In this document: piece by piece, positions 1 through 7,344 of the stretch | How positions within the stretch are numbered: position 1 is the stretch's first letter | How the letters are laid out: each line of letters begins with the position of its first letter | NCBI RefSeq assembly: GCF_000376825.1 | Contig: NZ_AQXW01000004.1 | Location: 992,001 to 1,056,000, forward strand | DNA: 64,000 nt | DNA from: Demetria terragena DSM 11295 | Lineage (GTDB): Bacteria; Actinomycetota; Actinomycetes; Actinomycetales; Dermatophilaceae | Reading direction: 5' to 3' | Notes under the pieces: model-generated | The model's database searches: none | What the model saw: the letters and a program-made list of their open reading frames with translations, nothing else | Told to the model about the DNA's origin: nothing | Made by a program: the position numbers and the translations under genes

Positions 1-596
1 AAGAGTCGCAGCGCGAGTGTCAGCGGGCGGATGAAGAAGTAGGTCAGGAACTCCAGCACGAACATGATCGGCTTGAGCCAGCCGGGCAGGCCGGGCGGAA
101 TAAGCGAGCCGAGGTATTTGCCGAAACCACCCTTAGTGCGGATCCCCACCACGTGGTAGGTGACGTAGACAATCGCGGTCAGCACGATCGGGAAGGCGAT
201 GGTGCTCATGGTCGGGAACTGCACGAACGGCAGAATCCCGAAGAGGTTATTGAGCAGGATCAGCGTGAAGACGGTGAACAGCAACGGCAAGAAGGGCCGC
301 AGGTGCTTGTCGCCGATGACGTCGCGCCCGATCGAGTTGCGCACGAAACCGTAGATCTGCTCGGCATAGAACTGGCGCTTACCGGGCACCACGGTCAACT
401 TGCCTGCGACGGTCACAAAGAACCAGCCGAGAACCGCGACCGAGATCAGCATCATGGCCGCCGGGCGGGTAAAGGCCCAGTCGCTGCCACCGCCGATCAG
501 TGACCAGAAGAAGACCTCAGTGCCGGGGGCCTCAAAGCTCTCTCCGTCACCGGCCGCCGAAAGCGCCGCCAGGCTGGACGTCATGCTCAGGCTCAC
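1..596 (-). CDS. atpB: ATP synthase F0 subunit a (partial, C-terminus outside window)
   Basis: Subunit a of the membrane F0 sector, which forms the proton half-channels next to the c-ring. The reverse strand translates without a stop to the window edge. It gives a multi-spanning protein with the family phrases LLNNLFGILPF and FLTYFFIRPLTLALRL, the latter just before the conserved proton-path arginine. The start chosen is GTG at 596, with a strong GGAGG at 605-609 spaced 8 nt; an ATG 12 nt further in lacks correct spacing. It follows an AtpI-like gene, the usual beginning of an actinobacterial atp operon. Only about 198 residues are visible. Confidence 0.95.
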   Translation of the reverse strand, partial: MSLSMTSSLAALSAAGDGESFEAPGTEVFFWSLIGGGSDWAFTRPAAMMLISVAVLGWFFVTVAGKLTVVPGKRQFYAEQIYGFVRNSIGRDVIGDKHLRPFLPLLFTVFTLILLNNLFGILPFVQFPTMSTIAFPIVLTAIVYVTYHVVGIRTKGGFGKYLGSLIPPGLPGWLKPIMFVLEFLTYFFIRPLTLALRL

Positions 597-781
597 TGCC
601 TCTCCTCCATCGAAACGGTGTGCTCGCTGACGTCCGCCACACCGTGGCAGTTCAGCAGATCAGTCGCCAGACGCTGGCGTAGAACGTGAATGCTCGAACG
701 TGCGGCACGAGCCAGGTCGTACGCTACCCGACCTTGCGCTACGCACGAAAAACGGGATCCCCCAGGATGAGGAGTCGTCAT
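593..781 (-). CDS. possible 62-residue small protein between atpI-like gene and atpB
   Basis: This open frame exactly bridges the gap between the AtpI-like gene and atpB. Its ATG (781) overlaps the upstream stop as ATGA, and its TGA overlaps the atpB GTG start as GTGA. The product is basic, has no membrane segment and matches no family I recognise. Its first half uses many A/T-ending codons, unlike the neighbours, which argues against strong coding selection. The atpB ribosome-binding site lies in its last codons. It may be a real coupled small gene or simply an untranslated spacer that stays open by chance. Confidence 0.3.
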   Translation of the reverse strand: MTTPHPGGSRFSCVAQGRVAYDLARAARSSIHVLRQRLATDLLNCHGVADVSEHTVSMEERQ

Positions 782-1236
782 GACGCACCCTCTGCTGCAT
801 CAGGCGCAGGCTCGTCATAGATCGGAACGCGCGCCTGTCGCCACGCCACGACCTGCGCGACCTGCCACACGACGATGCTCACCAGCATGGCCACCCCAGC
901 TGACCAAGAATCGAGAGCCTCGATCTGGCGGGCGACCACCAGGACACCGAACAACACGATGATCTGTCCGAAGTACGTCGCCATGCCGACAGCCATGAAC
1001 AACATGGGGTCAGCGCTGCGGACGAACTTGGACATCATCAGCATGCCGGACACGAAGAAGGCGACCGCGATTCCAGCGCCGACAAGGCCCGACCAAAACG
1101 CGGTGAGGTCACGCACGATCCAGAGGATCACGGCGGTGGCAACACCGGCGATCGCCGTCGGGACAGCGGCACGCCGAAGCACGAGCCGGAAGGGGTTATG
1201 CCCTGATCCGATCGGTGCGGCCATCGTGAAAGTCAC
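778..1236 (-). CDS. AtpI-like four-helix membrane protein
   Basis: A 152-residue protein with four predicted hydrophobic segments (about residues 22-42, 46-66, 80-102 and 108-130) and a short acidic C-terminus. Its position directly ahead of atpB and downstream of wecA matches the gene known as Rv1303 in mycobacteria and ATP synthase protein I in other bacteria. That protein helps c-ring assembly or Mg uptake in some species, but the role here is inferred from position and topology only. Start is GTG 1236; ATG 1224 is an alternative, with AGGTGA about 8 nt upstream of it. The 214-bp gap upstream holds two large hairpins. Confidence 0.75.
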   Translation of the reverse strand: MTFTMAAPIGSGHNPFRLVLRRAAVPTAIAGVATAVILWIVRDLTAFWSGLVGAGIAVAFFVSGMLMMSKFVRSADPMLFMAVGMATYFGQIIVLFGVLVVARQIEALDSWSAGVAMLVSIVVWQVAQVVAWRQARVPIYDEPAPDAAEGAS

Positions 1237-1284
1237 CTGCCTGAAGGGCGGTCGGGAGATGCGAGTCGACGAGCAGCCAGGCGC

Positions 1285-1326
1285 CCGTCGATCTGCTTGT
1301 GAAAACTATCACAAGCAGATCGACGG
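1285..1326. repeat. perfect 17-bp inverted repeat
   Basis: The arms at 1285-1301 (CCGTCGATCTGCTTGTG) and 1310-1326 are perfectly complementary around an 8-nt AT-rich loop (AAAACTAT). It lies in the wecA to atpI-like gap, 38 bp from another large palindrome. There is no T-tract on either side, so an intrinsic terminator is uncertain. An operator or mobile palindromic unit are alternatives. No second copy was seen in the window. Confidence 0.75.
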
Positions 1327-1363
1327 TGGCGAATTCAGCCGCTCCTCGGCTTTCGGTTCTAAC

Positions 1364-1411
1364 TTCGGTCAGACCATCCGTGAGCATGTGCTCACGGATG
1401 GTCTGACCGAA
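1364..1411. repeat. palindromic repeat family A, copy 1 (23-bp perfect arms)
   Basis: Arms at 1364-1386 (beginning TTCGGTCAGACCATCCGTGA) and 1389-1411 are perfect reverse complements around a 2-nt centre. Closely related copies occur at 30781-30824 and 31932-31979. It lies 40 bp downstream of wecA and upstream of the atp genes. It resembles a REP/BIME-type or MITE-like palindromic unit rather than a standard terminator, since no T-run follows. Confidence 0.85.
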
Positions 1412-1450
1412 CTTCGACATACCGACCTAATCGTGCCGCGGATGCGTTGA

Positions 1451-2551
1451 TCAGGGCGTGTGCTGGGCCATCCACTTCGGCACACCCCAGGTGAGCACCA
1501 ACGAGCCGCCGAGCAGTGCCGCCAGAATGGTCGCGGCCACCGGCAGCGGGAACCACGAGAACGCCAGCACGCCCACTGCGATCGAAAACGACCAGGCGTA
1601 GAGGATGAGCACCGCCCGGCGGTGGGTATGCCCGATCAGCATCATCTTGTGATGCAGGTGAAGTCGGTCGGGGCGGCTGAAGTTCAGGCCTCGTCGCCGG
1701 AAGGCCATGACGATGTCGATGACTGGCAGCATCAAGATCGCGACTGGCAGCGCGATGGGCAGCCACCACGACACCGTCGGAGAAACATCGACCTTGGCCG
1801 GGTCGTAGTCGCCCGTAAAACTGATCGTCGCTGCGGACAGCAACAGGCCGAGCAACAGCGCTCCGGAGTCGCCCATGAAGAGCCTGGCCGGATGGAAGTT
1901 GTGCGGCAGGAAACCCAAGCAACACCCCACCACCACAGCGCTCAGGAGCGCCGCCACCGAGAACACATTGGGCGGATCAAACCGGGGCTGCTGGTAGGCC
2001 CAGATGAAGAACGTCAGCCCCGCGATCGCCACCACTCCCGCGGCGAGGCCGTCCAGGCCGTCGATGAAATTCACGGCGTTTGTCGTCGCGACCACGATGA
2101 GAATCGTGAGCGCCACCAGCAGCGGTTGCGGCAGGATCGTCACGCCGCCCACGGGGAGGCTGACCAACTGAACGCCCGAGAGCGCCATGATGCCGCCTGC
2201 GAGGACCTGCCCCGCACCCTTGGTTAGCGCATCGACCTCACGAAAGTCATCGACGGCACCAAGCCCGGCCATGATGGCCGCACCCGCGAGGACGCCAGCC
2301 AACTTGAGCCCCTGTCCCTCACCTTCTTGGAAGAGCTGCGAGAGGTACGGCAGTTGGGAGGCCACCGCGAAGCCCGCGATCAGGCCCGCCAGCATCGCCA
2401 GCCCACCCAACCGCGGGATCACCGTGGAATGCACGTCCCGCCCCCGCACGGGGGTGTAGGCGCCGTAGCGACTAGCCACCCACCGGGCAAGAGGCGTCAT
2501 CACGAACGTCACCACCGCGACGACGAGACCGACGAGGACGTACTCACGCAC
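1451..2551 (-). CDS. wecA: polyprenyl-phosphate GlcNAc-1-phosphate transferase (WecA/Rfe)
   Basis: A PNPT-superfamily integral membrane enzyme that moves GlcNAc-1-phosphate from UDP-GlcNAc to decaprenyl phosphate, the first step of arabinogalactan or teichoic/teichuronic-type wall polymers. The sequence shows about 10-11 membrane segments, the Asp pair in GAVDDFRE, the NAVNFIDGLDGLAAG and FMGDSGALLLG motifs, and the HLHHKMMLIGHTHRRA histidine loop typical of WecA rather than MraY. Length (366 aa) is normal. The GTG start at 2551 lies 6 nt after the glyA stop, so translation is probably coupled. Position before atpI/atpB equals that of rfe (Rv1302) in mycobacteria. Confidence 0.93.
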   Translation of the reverse strand: MREYVLVGLVVAVVTFVMTPLARWVASRYGAYTPVRGRDVHSTVIPRLGGLAMLAGLIAGFAVASQLPYLSQLFQEGEGQGLKLAGVLAGAAIMAGLGAVDDFREVDALTKGAGQVLAGGIMALSGVQLVSLPVGGVTILPQPLLVALTILIVVATTNAVNFIDGLDGLAAGVVAIAGLTFFIWAYQQPRFDPPNVFSVAALLSAVVVGCCLGFLPHNFHPARLFMGDSGALLLGLLLSAATISFTGDYDPAKVDVSPTVSWWLPIALPVAILMLPVIDIVMAFRRRGLNFSRPDRLHLHHKMMLIGHTHRRAVLILYAWSFSIAVGVLAFSWFPLPVAATILAALLGGSLVLTWGVPKWMAQHTP

Positions 2552-2557
2552 GGGCGA

Positions 2558-3853
2558 TTAGCCAGCCGTGGGTTCGGGGTACGCCGGGAAGCGGGTCACC
2601 AAGTCGGTGACCTCGGCGCGCACGTCTTGAGCGACTGAATGCTCTGCGGTGCCGTCGCCCTGGGTGATGGCCCGGTGGATGAGGTCAGCGATGACCTTCA
2701 TCTCCTCCGTGCCCATCCCCTGGGTGGTCACACACGGTGCTCCGACCCGGATGCCCGAGGCCACGTTGGGCTTCTGCGGGTCGAACGGGATGGCGTTCTT
2801 GTTCAACACGATCCCCGCGGCATCGGCACGCTTTTCGGCATCGGCTCCGGTGACCTGGACGCCCTGCAGGTCGTGCAGTGACAGGTGCGTGTCAGTGCCG
2901 CCAGTAGTGGGGCGAATGCCCTTCTCTCCCAACGAAGTCGCCAGCTGCTGTGCGTTCGCGATGACTTGCTTCGCGTAGGCCTGATAGTCGGCCGACGCGC
3001 ATTCCTTGAAGTTGACGGCCTTGGCCGCGATGGTGTGCATCTGCGGGCCGCCCTGCATCATCGGGAAGACTGCTTTGTCGAGTGCTTTGGCGTGCTCCTC
3101 CTTGCACACCAGCGCGCCTGACCGTGGGCCGCGCAGCACCTTGTGGGTGGTGAACGTCACGACGTCGGCGTGCGGCACGGGCGAGGGAATGGCCTGACCG
3201 GCGACCAGGCCGATGAAGTGAGCCGCGTCGACCCACAGGATCGCACCGACCTCGTCCGCGACGCGACGGAAAAACTCGAAATCGATCAGGCGGGGAATGG
3301 CCGAGCCACCAGCGCAGATGATCTTCGGCTTGTGCTCCTTGGCCAGACGCTCAACCTCGTCGTAGTCGATGTCCTCGGTGTTCTTGTCCACGCCGTAATG
3401 CACCGCGTTGAACCACTTGCCGGAGAAGGACACCTTCGTGCCGTGCGTCAGGTGGCCACCCATCGGCAGCGCCATCGCGAGGATGGTGTCTCCCGGCTGC
3501 ATGAATGCGCCGTAGACCGCCTGGTTTGCGCTCGCCCCGCTGTGCGGCTGGACGTTGGCGTGGTCGGCACCAAGCAGCGACTTACACCGCTCGATCGCCA
3601 GGTTCTCGGCAACGTCAACGACCTCGCACCCGCCGTAGTAGCGGCGACCCGGGTATCCCTCGGCGTATTTGTTGGTCAGCGTGGAGCCGAGCGCGGCGAT
3701 GACGGCCGGGCTCGACATGTTCTCGCTGGCAATGAGTTGCAGGCCGCTCCGAAGGCGGTCGACCTCGCCCAACAGGACGTCAGCAACTTCTGGGTCGAAG
3801 GACTGGAGGGCGGCGTAGTCGGCGCCGAAGTAAGGCTGGCTCATGCGTGTCAC
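2558..3853 (-). CDS. glyA: serine hydroxymethyltransferase
   Basis: A PLP enzyme interconverting serine plus tetrahydrofolate with glycine plus methylene-tetrahydrofolate in the cytoplasm. The 431-residue sequence is full length. It shows SENMSSPAVIAALGS near residue 43, YPGRRYYGG, and the PLP-lysine motif TFTTHKVLRGPRSG. The start is taken as GTG 3853, which overlaps the upstream sua5 stop as GTGA; an ATG three codons in (MSQPYFG) is equally possible. Its insertion between sua5 and wecA is an addition to the order seen in mycobacteria. Confidence 0.96.
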   Translation of the reverse strand: MTRMSQPYFGADYAALQSFDPEVADVLLGEVDRLRSGLQLIASENMSSPAVIAALGSTLTNKYAEGYPGRRYYGGCEVVDVAENLAIERCKSLLGADHANVQPHSGASANQAVYGAFMQPGDTILAMALPMGGHLTHGTKVSFSGKWFNAVHYGVDKNTEDIDYDEVERLAKEHKPKIICAGGSAIPRLIDFEFFRRVADEVGAILWVDAAHFIGLVAGQAIPSPVPHADVVTFTTHKVLRGPRSGALVCKEEHAKALDKAVFPMMQGGPQMHTIAAKAVNFKECASADYQAYAKQVIANAQQLATSLGEKGIRPTTGGTDTHLSLHDLQGVQVTGADAEKRADAAGIVLNKNAIPFDPQKPNVASGIRVGAPCVTTQGMGTEEMKVIADLIHRAITQGDGTAEHSVAQDVRAEVTDLVTRFPAYPEPTAG

Positions 3854-4617
3854 CGTTCGTTCGAAGGGGTGGGGTCGGTGTCGTCTAGGTCGGGATCGTC
3901 GTCAGTGGTCTCGACACGGCTCGCGCTAGCGCGCTCGCCTGCTCGACCGGCGTTGTTGTCGTCGTCGGGGGCGATGAGCTCGACTCCTTCGCCGAGAGCG
4001 GCGCGCAGTCTCTCGACGGAGATGGCCCCGACCCGCAGGACGACCGGGTCTGGCTTGGTGCAGTCGATGATGGTGGAGGGGGTGCCGCCGGGTCGTTCAC
4101 CCGCGTCGAGGTAGGCATCGACGAAACCGCCGAGCATGAACCCCGCCTCGGTCACCGTGGAGGCCGGATCCTGTCCGGTGCGATTGGCACTGCTGACCGC
4201 GAGCGGCCCAGTTTCGGCCAGCAGACTGAGCGTGACGTCGTCGTCGGGCATACGCAGCCCGACCGTGCCGTTGGTGTCACCCAGGTCCCAGGACAGAGAC
4301 TGCTGTGCTCGTACCACGATGGTCAGCCCACCAGGCCAGAACTCTTTGATGAGGCGCCGAACATAGGAAGGCGTCGCCATCGCCAGGCCATCGACGGTGC
4401 GCGGATTCGGTACGAGCACCGGCGGCGGCATATCGCGACCGCGACCCTTTGCCTCGAAAATGCGTTCCACCCCGGCGACGCTGAATGCGTCAGCCGCGAG
4501 ACCGTACACCGTGTCGGTCGGGATCACGACGAGTCTGCCGTCGGCGAGGGTCTCCTGCGCCGCAGCGAGACCGTCCTTCCGTTGCTGTTCGTCAGAACAG
4601 TCGAAGACCTGCGTCAA
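3850..4617 (-). CDS. sua5: L-threonylcarbamoyladenylate synthase (Sua5/YwlC/TsaC)
   Basis: Makes threonylcarbamoyl-AMP from threonine, bicarbonate and ATP for tRNA t6A modification. The YrdC domain covers about residues 14-205 with VIPTDTVYGLAADA, the K-x-R substrate loop (EAKGRGRDMPPPV) and PLAVSSANRTGQ. The last 40-45 residues are an acidic low-complexity tail beyond the YrdC fold, partly encoded by a dispersed repeat (3905-3948). The start is TTG 4617 because a strong TAAGGAG sits 6 nt upstream. The order prfA-prmC-sua5 is conserved in actinobacteria, although three plus-strand genes now separate prmC from sua5. Confidence 0.93.
   Translation of the reverse strand: MTQVFDCSDEQQRKDGLAAAQETLADGRLVVIPTDTVYGLAADAFSVAGVERIFEAKGRGRDMPPPVLVPNPRTVDGLAMATPSYVRRLIKEFWPGGLTIVVRAQQSLSWDLGDTNGTVGLRMPDDDVTLSLLAETGPLAVSSANRTGQDPASTVTEAGFMLGGFVDAYLDAGERPGGTPSTIIDCTKPDPVVLRVGAISVERLRAALGEGVELIAPDDDNNAGRAGERASASRVETTDDDPDLDDTDPTPSNER
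3905..3948. repeat. dispersed GGTCTCGAC...TCGACC repeat inside the sua5 3' end
   Basis: The plus strand reads GTGGTCTCGACACGG, then a GC palindrome (CGCGCTAGCGCG), then GCTCGACC, giving an imperfect inverted repeat. Sequences of this type are scattered in many actinobacterial genomes (recollection, not checked). Here it codes for part of the low-complexity tail of Sua5. Shorter relatives occur at 59623-59641 and 60651-60669. Confidence 0.6.
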
Positions 4618-4708
4618 TCAATGCTCCTTAGTCTGCGCGACCGCCAGGGTCGAGGGCGTGCAGCTTCGAAGTCAGAGCCTAGTCGGGCGTAGGTGACATG
4701 CTGCAGCC

Positions 4709-5281
4709 ATGCTCCATGATTTCGCCGATCGGACGTTTGAGCCGGATGAGTTTCGCGCTGTGGTCCGAGAAGCACAGCAACCACTCACTTTCACTCGGTG
4801 CGATCTTCGCGAACTACGCCTGCGCGACCTTGACCTGTCCGAGGCGACGTTCACCGACTGCGCCATGGACCAGATCGATCTGCAAGGCGCCCGGCTCGGC
4901 GACACCGCGTTCATGGCGTGCCGCCTCATGGGCGCACAGCTCCGCAACGTCGGCGGGCTCGGGTTTCGTCTCGAACGATGCAATCTGTTTGCCGCCGACC
5001 TGACCGGCGCCCCGCTCGCTCGAGCCAACCTCACCGGTTGTCGGTTGACCGAGGCCACGCTGCGCGGGGCCGACCTGCGCTGGGCCATTTTTGATGGGTG
5101 CGACCTCACCGGAGCTGACATTGCACTCGCCAAACTCGAGGGAGCCGACTTGCGCGCTGCTGCGCTCGGCCCGTGCGACCTCGACCGGTTGGGCGCGTTG
5201 CGCGGTGCCATCATCTCCCCCGCCCAGGCGAGCTCGATCATCGAAGAACTCGCGCGCGTCACCGTCGCGCCGATCAGTTAG
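4709..5281 (+). CDS. pentapeptide-repeat protein
   Basis: A 190-residue protein made almost entirely of A(D/N)LXX-type pentapeptides from about residue 30 to 160 (for example RCNLFAADLTGAPLARANLT and GADLRWAIFDGCDLTGADI), predicted to form a right-handed beta-helix. The helical C-terminus (SSIIEELARVTV) resembles the dimerisation end of MfpA/Qnr proteins, which mimic DNA and protect gyrase. That function is only a possibility. It sits on the opposite strand to the conserved block and directly ahead of two XRE regulators. A weak AGGTGA lies upstream of the ATG at 4709. Confidence 0.88.
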   Translation: MLHDFADRTFEPDEFRAVVREAQQPLTFTRCDLRELRLRDLDLSEATFTDCAMDQIDLQGARLGDTAFMACRLMGAQLRNVGGLGFRLERCNLFAADLTGAPLARANLTGCRLTEATLRGADLRWAIFDGCDLTGADIALAKLEGADLRAAALGPCDLDRLGALRGAIISPAQASSIIEELARVTVAPIS

Positions 5282-5332
5282 TCGGGCCCGCCATGGCGTG
5301 ATCGCACTCAGGAGGCGTTGCACAATGGATCA

Positions 5333-6199
5333 ATGACGGTCCATGCAGGTCCTGAAGCACTGCGTTGGCTGCGCGAGGTCAGCGGCCTCACGCAGCGCCG
5401 CCTGGCGGAACTCTCCGGGGTCAGCGAGCGGACGATCCGAGGTCTCGAGCGCGGCCAGGTCGCCACTCCGCATCAGGCATCCCTGCACGCTCTCGTCGAC
5501 GCCGCCGAACTGGATTCACTCCAGACCGCGACCTTCTTGCGGGCATGGGCCCCCGACCGGGTTCGCTCGCTGACCGAGCTCAGTCGCAAGCTCTCCTCGG
5601 TCGAGGATGTCGTGGCCGAGATCATTCTTCAGAACGACGTCGAAGAGCACCTCATCACGTGTTGGACGCGATACGTCGTCAGAAACGAGATGGTGCGTAG
5701 CTATACGACTCGGGTGGTCTTGGAGGCGAATTCCGACCGGGTCGATACCTACGTCATTCCGTTTGCCTATCAGGTGCACGAGGAGCCACCGCGAATCGCC
5801 ATCACCACCACCGGTGCCAGCGTTCAACAGCGCCATCACTTCGCGGACATCGGCGTCATCGTCTACGAGCTCCACCTCAACCGAACCCTGATGCGGGGCG
5901 AATCTGGCGCGTTCGAGTTCACGGTCACCCTCGAGAACTACCCGCCCCCGGAGTTCTCCGATCCCACCGAATGGTTCATGAGGCTCACCCATCGTGTGAC
6001 CCCTCTGGTGGTCCTCGAGGTCCAGTTCGAGTCGCCGCCAGACGAGCTGTGGGTCGTGGATCTCGATGAGAACGGCGCTCGCCGGAAGGTCCGCACCATC
6101 GAGGTGGATCGCCACGGCCGAGCCCATTACGTGGTGCGAGACGTCCGCGCGGGAGCTAATGGCTTCGAGTGGACATTCCCCCTCCCGTCGGCGTCCTGA
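5333..6199 (+). CDS. XRE-family regulator with large C-terminal domain, paralog 1
   Basis: A helix-turn-helix domain covers residues 5-60 (LREVSGLTQRRLAELSGVSE then RTIRGLERGQ), followed by a roughly 220-residue C-terminal domain that I do not recognise. The domain is rich in beta-like stretches with several aromatic/Pro motifs, perhaps a ligand or partner sensor. A tandem paralog follows 91 bp later. The start is taken as ATG 5333. An excellent AGGAGG (5310-5315) is 17 nt away and instead correctly spaced for a three-codon frame, ATGGATCAATGA (5325-5336), whose stop overlaps this ATG. TTG 5318 is another in-frame start but too close to the ribosome site. Confidence 0.8.
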   Translation: MTVHAGPEALRWLREVSGLTQRRLAELSGVSERTIRGLERGQVATPHQASLHALVDAAELDSLQTATFLRAWAPDRVRSLTELSRKLSSVEDVVAEIILQNDVEEHLITCWTRYVVRNEMVRSYTTRVVLEANSDRVDTYVIPFAYQVHEEPPRIAITTTGASVQQRHHFADIGVIVYELHLNRTLMRGESGAFEFTVTLENYPPPEFSDPTEWFMRLTHRVTPLVVLEVQFESPPDELWVVDLDENGARRKVRTIEVDRHGRAHYVVRDVRAGANGFEWTFPLPSAS

Positions 6200-6290
6200 C
6201 AGGTACCGCGGGCACACTAGGTTCCATGCTTATGCTTCTGCCCGTGCAGCACATGCCGGGCCACAGCGACTCCGGGCAGCGTGGTGCCAG

Positions 6291-7160
6291 ATGCCGTCCG
6301 TAGGCAGCGGCGGGCCCGCGGCCATCAGGTGGCTGCGGGAGGTCAGCGGACTCACCCAGCGTGGCCTGGCGGAAGCCTCCGGTGTCAGTGAGCGCACCAT
6401 TCGAGGGCTGGAGCGGGGGCACGTCCAACGACCGCACTACTCGTCTCTTCGGTCCCTCGCCAAGGCCGCCGGACTAGAGCACGACCAGCGTGAAGCGTTC
6501 TTGCGGGCGTGGTCCCCCGACCGTGGTCGATCACTGTCCGAACTCAACCCCGAACGACCGGACCTCATCGCGGCTGAGACCACCATCCGTACGGAGATTG
6601 AGGAGCGGGTGCTCGCGACGTGGAACACGTTTTACGTCGGCGCTGACCGGCAACGGAGCGGGGCCAGATCAAGCGTGACGATCGAGGCACGCCGCGACGG
6701 TATCGATACCTACTGCATCCCCCTCCTCTCCGACGAACTAGGCGTCCTTCCGCAGGTCTACGTCTCCGAGACCATTGGCTGTGAACCGCTCGACATCCAT
6801 GAGTTTCCTGCCAACGGACTTGTGGTGATCGAGTTGGGGCTCGACCGGCCCAAGCAACTCGGCGAGATCTACGCGCTGGAGTTCGCCCTTGAGGCGCCTG
6901 CCGGATCCGACATCATGGGGACTTCCGCCAGCGCGAGCGACCGCTGCCAGGCAGGTCGTATTGCCCAACGTGTCATCGATGTTCTCGTCGTCGGCGTAAC
7001 TTTCGAGCACCCACCAGCTCGCGTCTGGGAGATCGAGAAGATAGGCAGCGCGCCCGAACGAGTGGTAGGCGACTCCCCCCTCGACCGCGATCATCACGCC
7101 CAAGTTGTGCGGCGCCACGCCCTGCCCGGCCACTACGGGTTTAGGTGGGAGTGGGAGTAG
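6291..7160 (+). CDS. XRE-family regulator with large C-terminal domain, paralog 2
   Basis: A paralog of the preceding gene: the helix-turn-helix (LREVSGLTQRGLAEASGVSE) is followed by the same linker phrase FLRAWSPDR (FLRAWAPDR in paralog 1) and a diverged C-terminal domain of similar length. The HTH is far better conserved than the C-terminal part, suggesting both may bind similar sites but answer to different partners. ATG 6291 is the first start that leaves a normal N-terminus; the frame stays open upstream but overlaps the previous gene. The protein is about 289 residues. It is convergent with prmC. Target and ligand are unknown. Confidence 0.8.
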   Translation: MPSVGSGGPAAIRWLREVSGLTQRGLAEASGVSERTIRGLERGHVQRPHYSSLRSLAKAAGLEHDQREAFLRAWSPDRGRSLSELNPERPDLIAAETTIRTEIEERVLATWNTFYVGADRQRSGARSSVTIEARRDGIDTYCIPLLSDELGVLPQVYVSETIGCEPLDIHEFPANGLVVIELGLDRPKQLGEIYALEFALEAPAGSDIMGTSASASDRCQAGRIAQRVIDVLVVGVTFEHPPARVWEIEKIGSAPERVVGDSPLDRDHHAQVVRRHALPGHYGFRWEWE

Positions 7161-7344
7161 ACCATATTTTGGACGATCGACCGAAAACCGGCAGTTCTTC
7201 CGGCAACATCGGCGGAAACAGTGTTCTCGAATTGACTCACGCTGCCGGATGCGACGGAATGGATAACGCCGCCCCGCAGCGCGCTAGACCGGTCATCAAA
7301 CTGCCCCCATGGATGACTGAGACGGCGCCTGCGGGCGCGGTAAC

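Noticed and set aside
1364-1411. Classical Rho-independent terminator for wecA.
   Set aside because: No T-tract follows, and an equivalent copy lies between divergent genes at 31932-31979, where no transcript ends.
3143-4114. 323-codon plus-strand frame opposite glyA and sua5.
   Set aside because: Antisense shadow in GC-rich DNA; the minus-strand genes carry all the conserved motifs.
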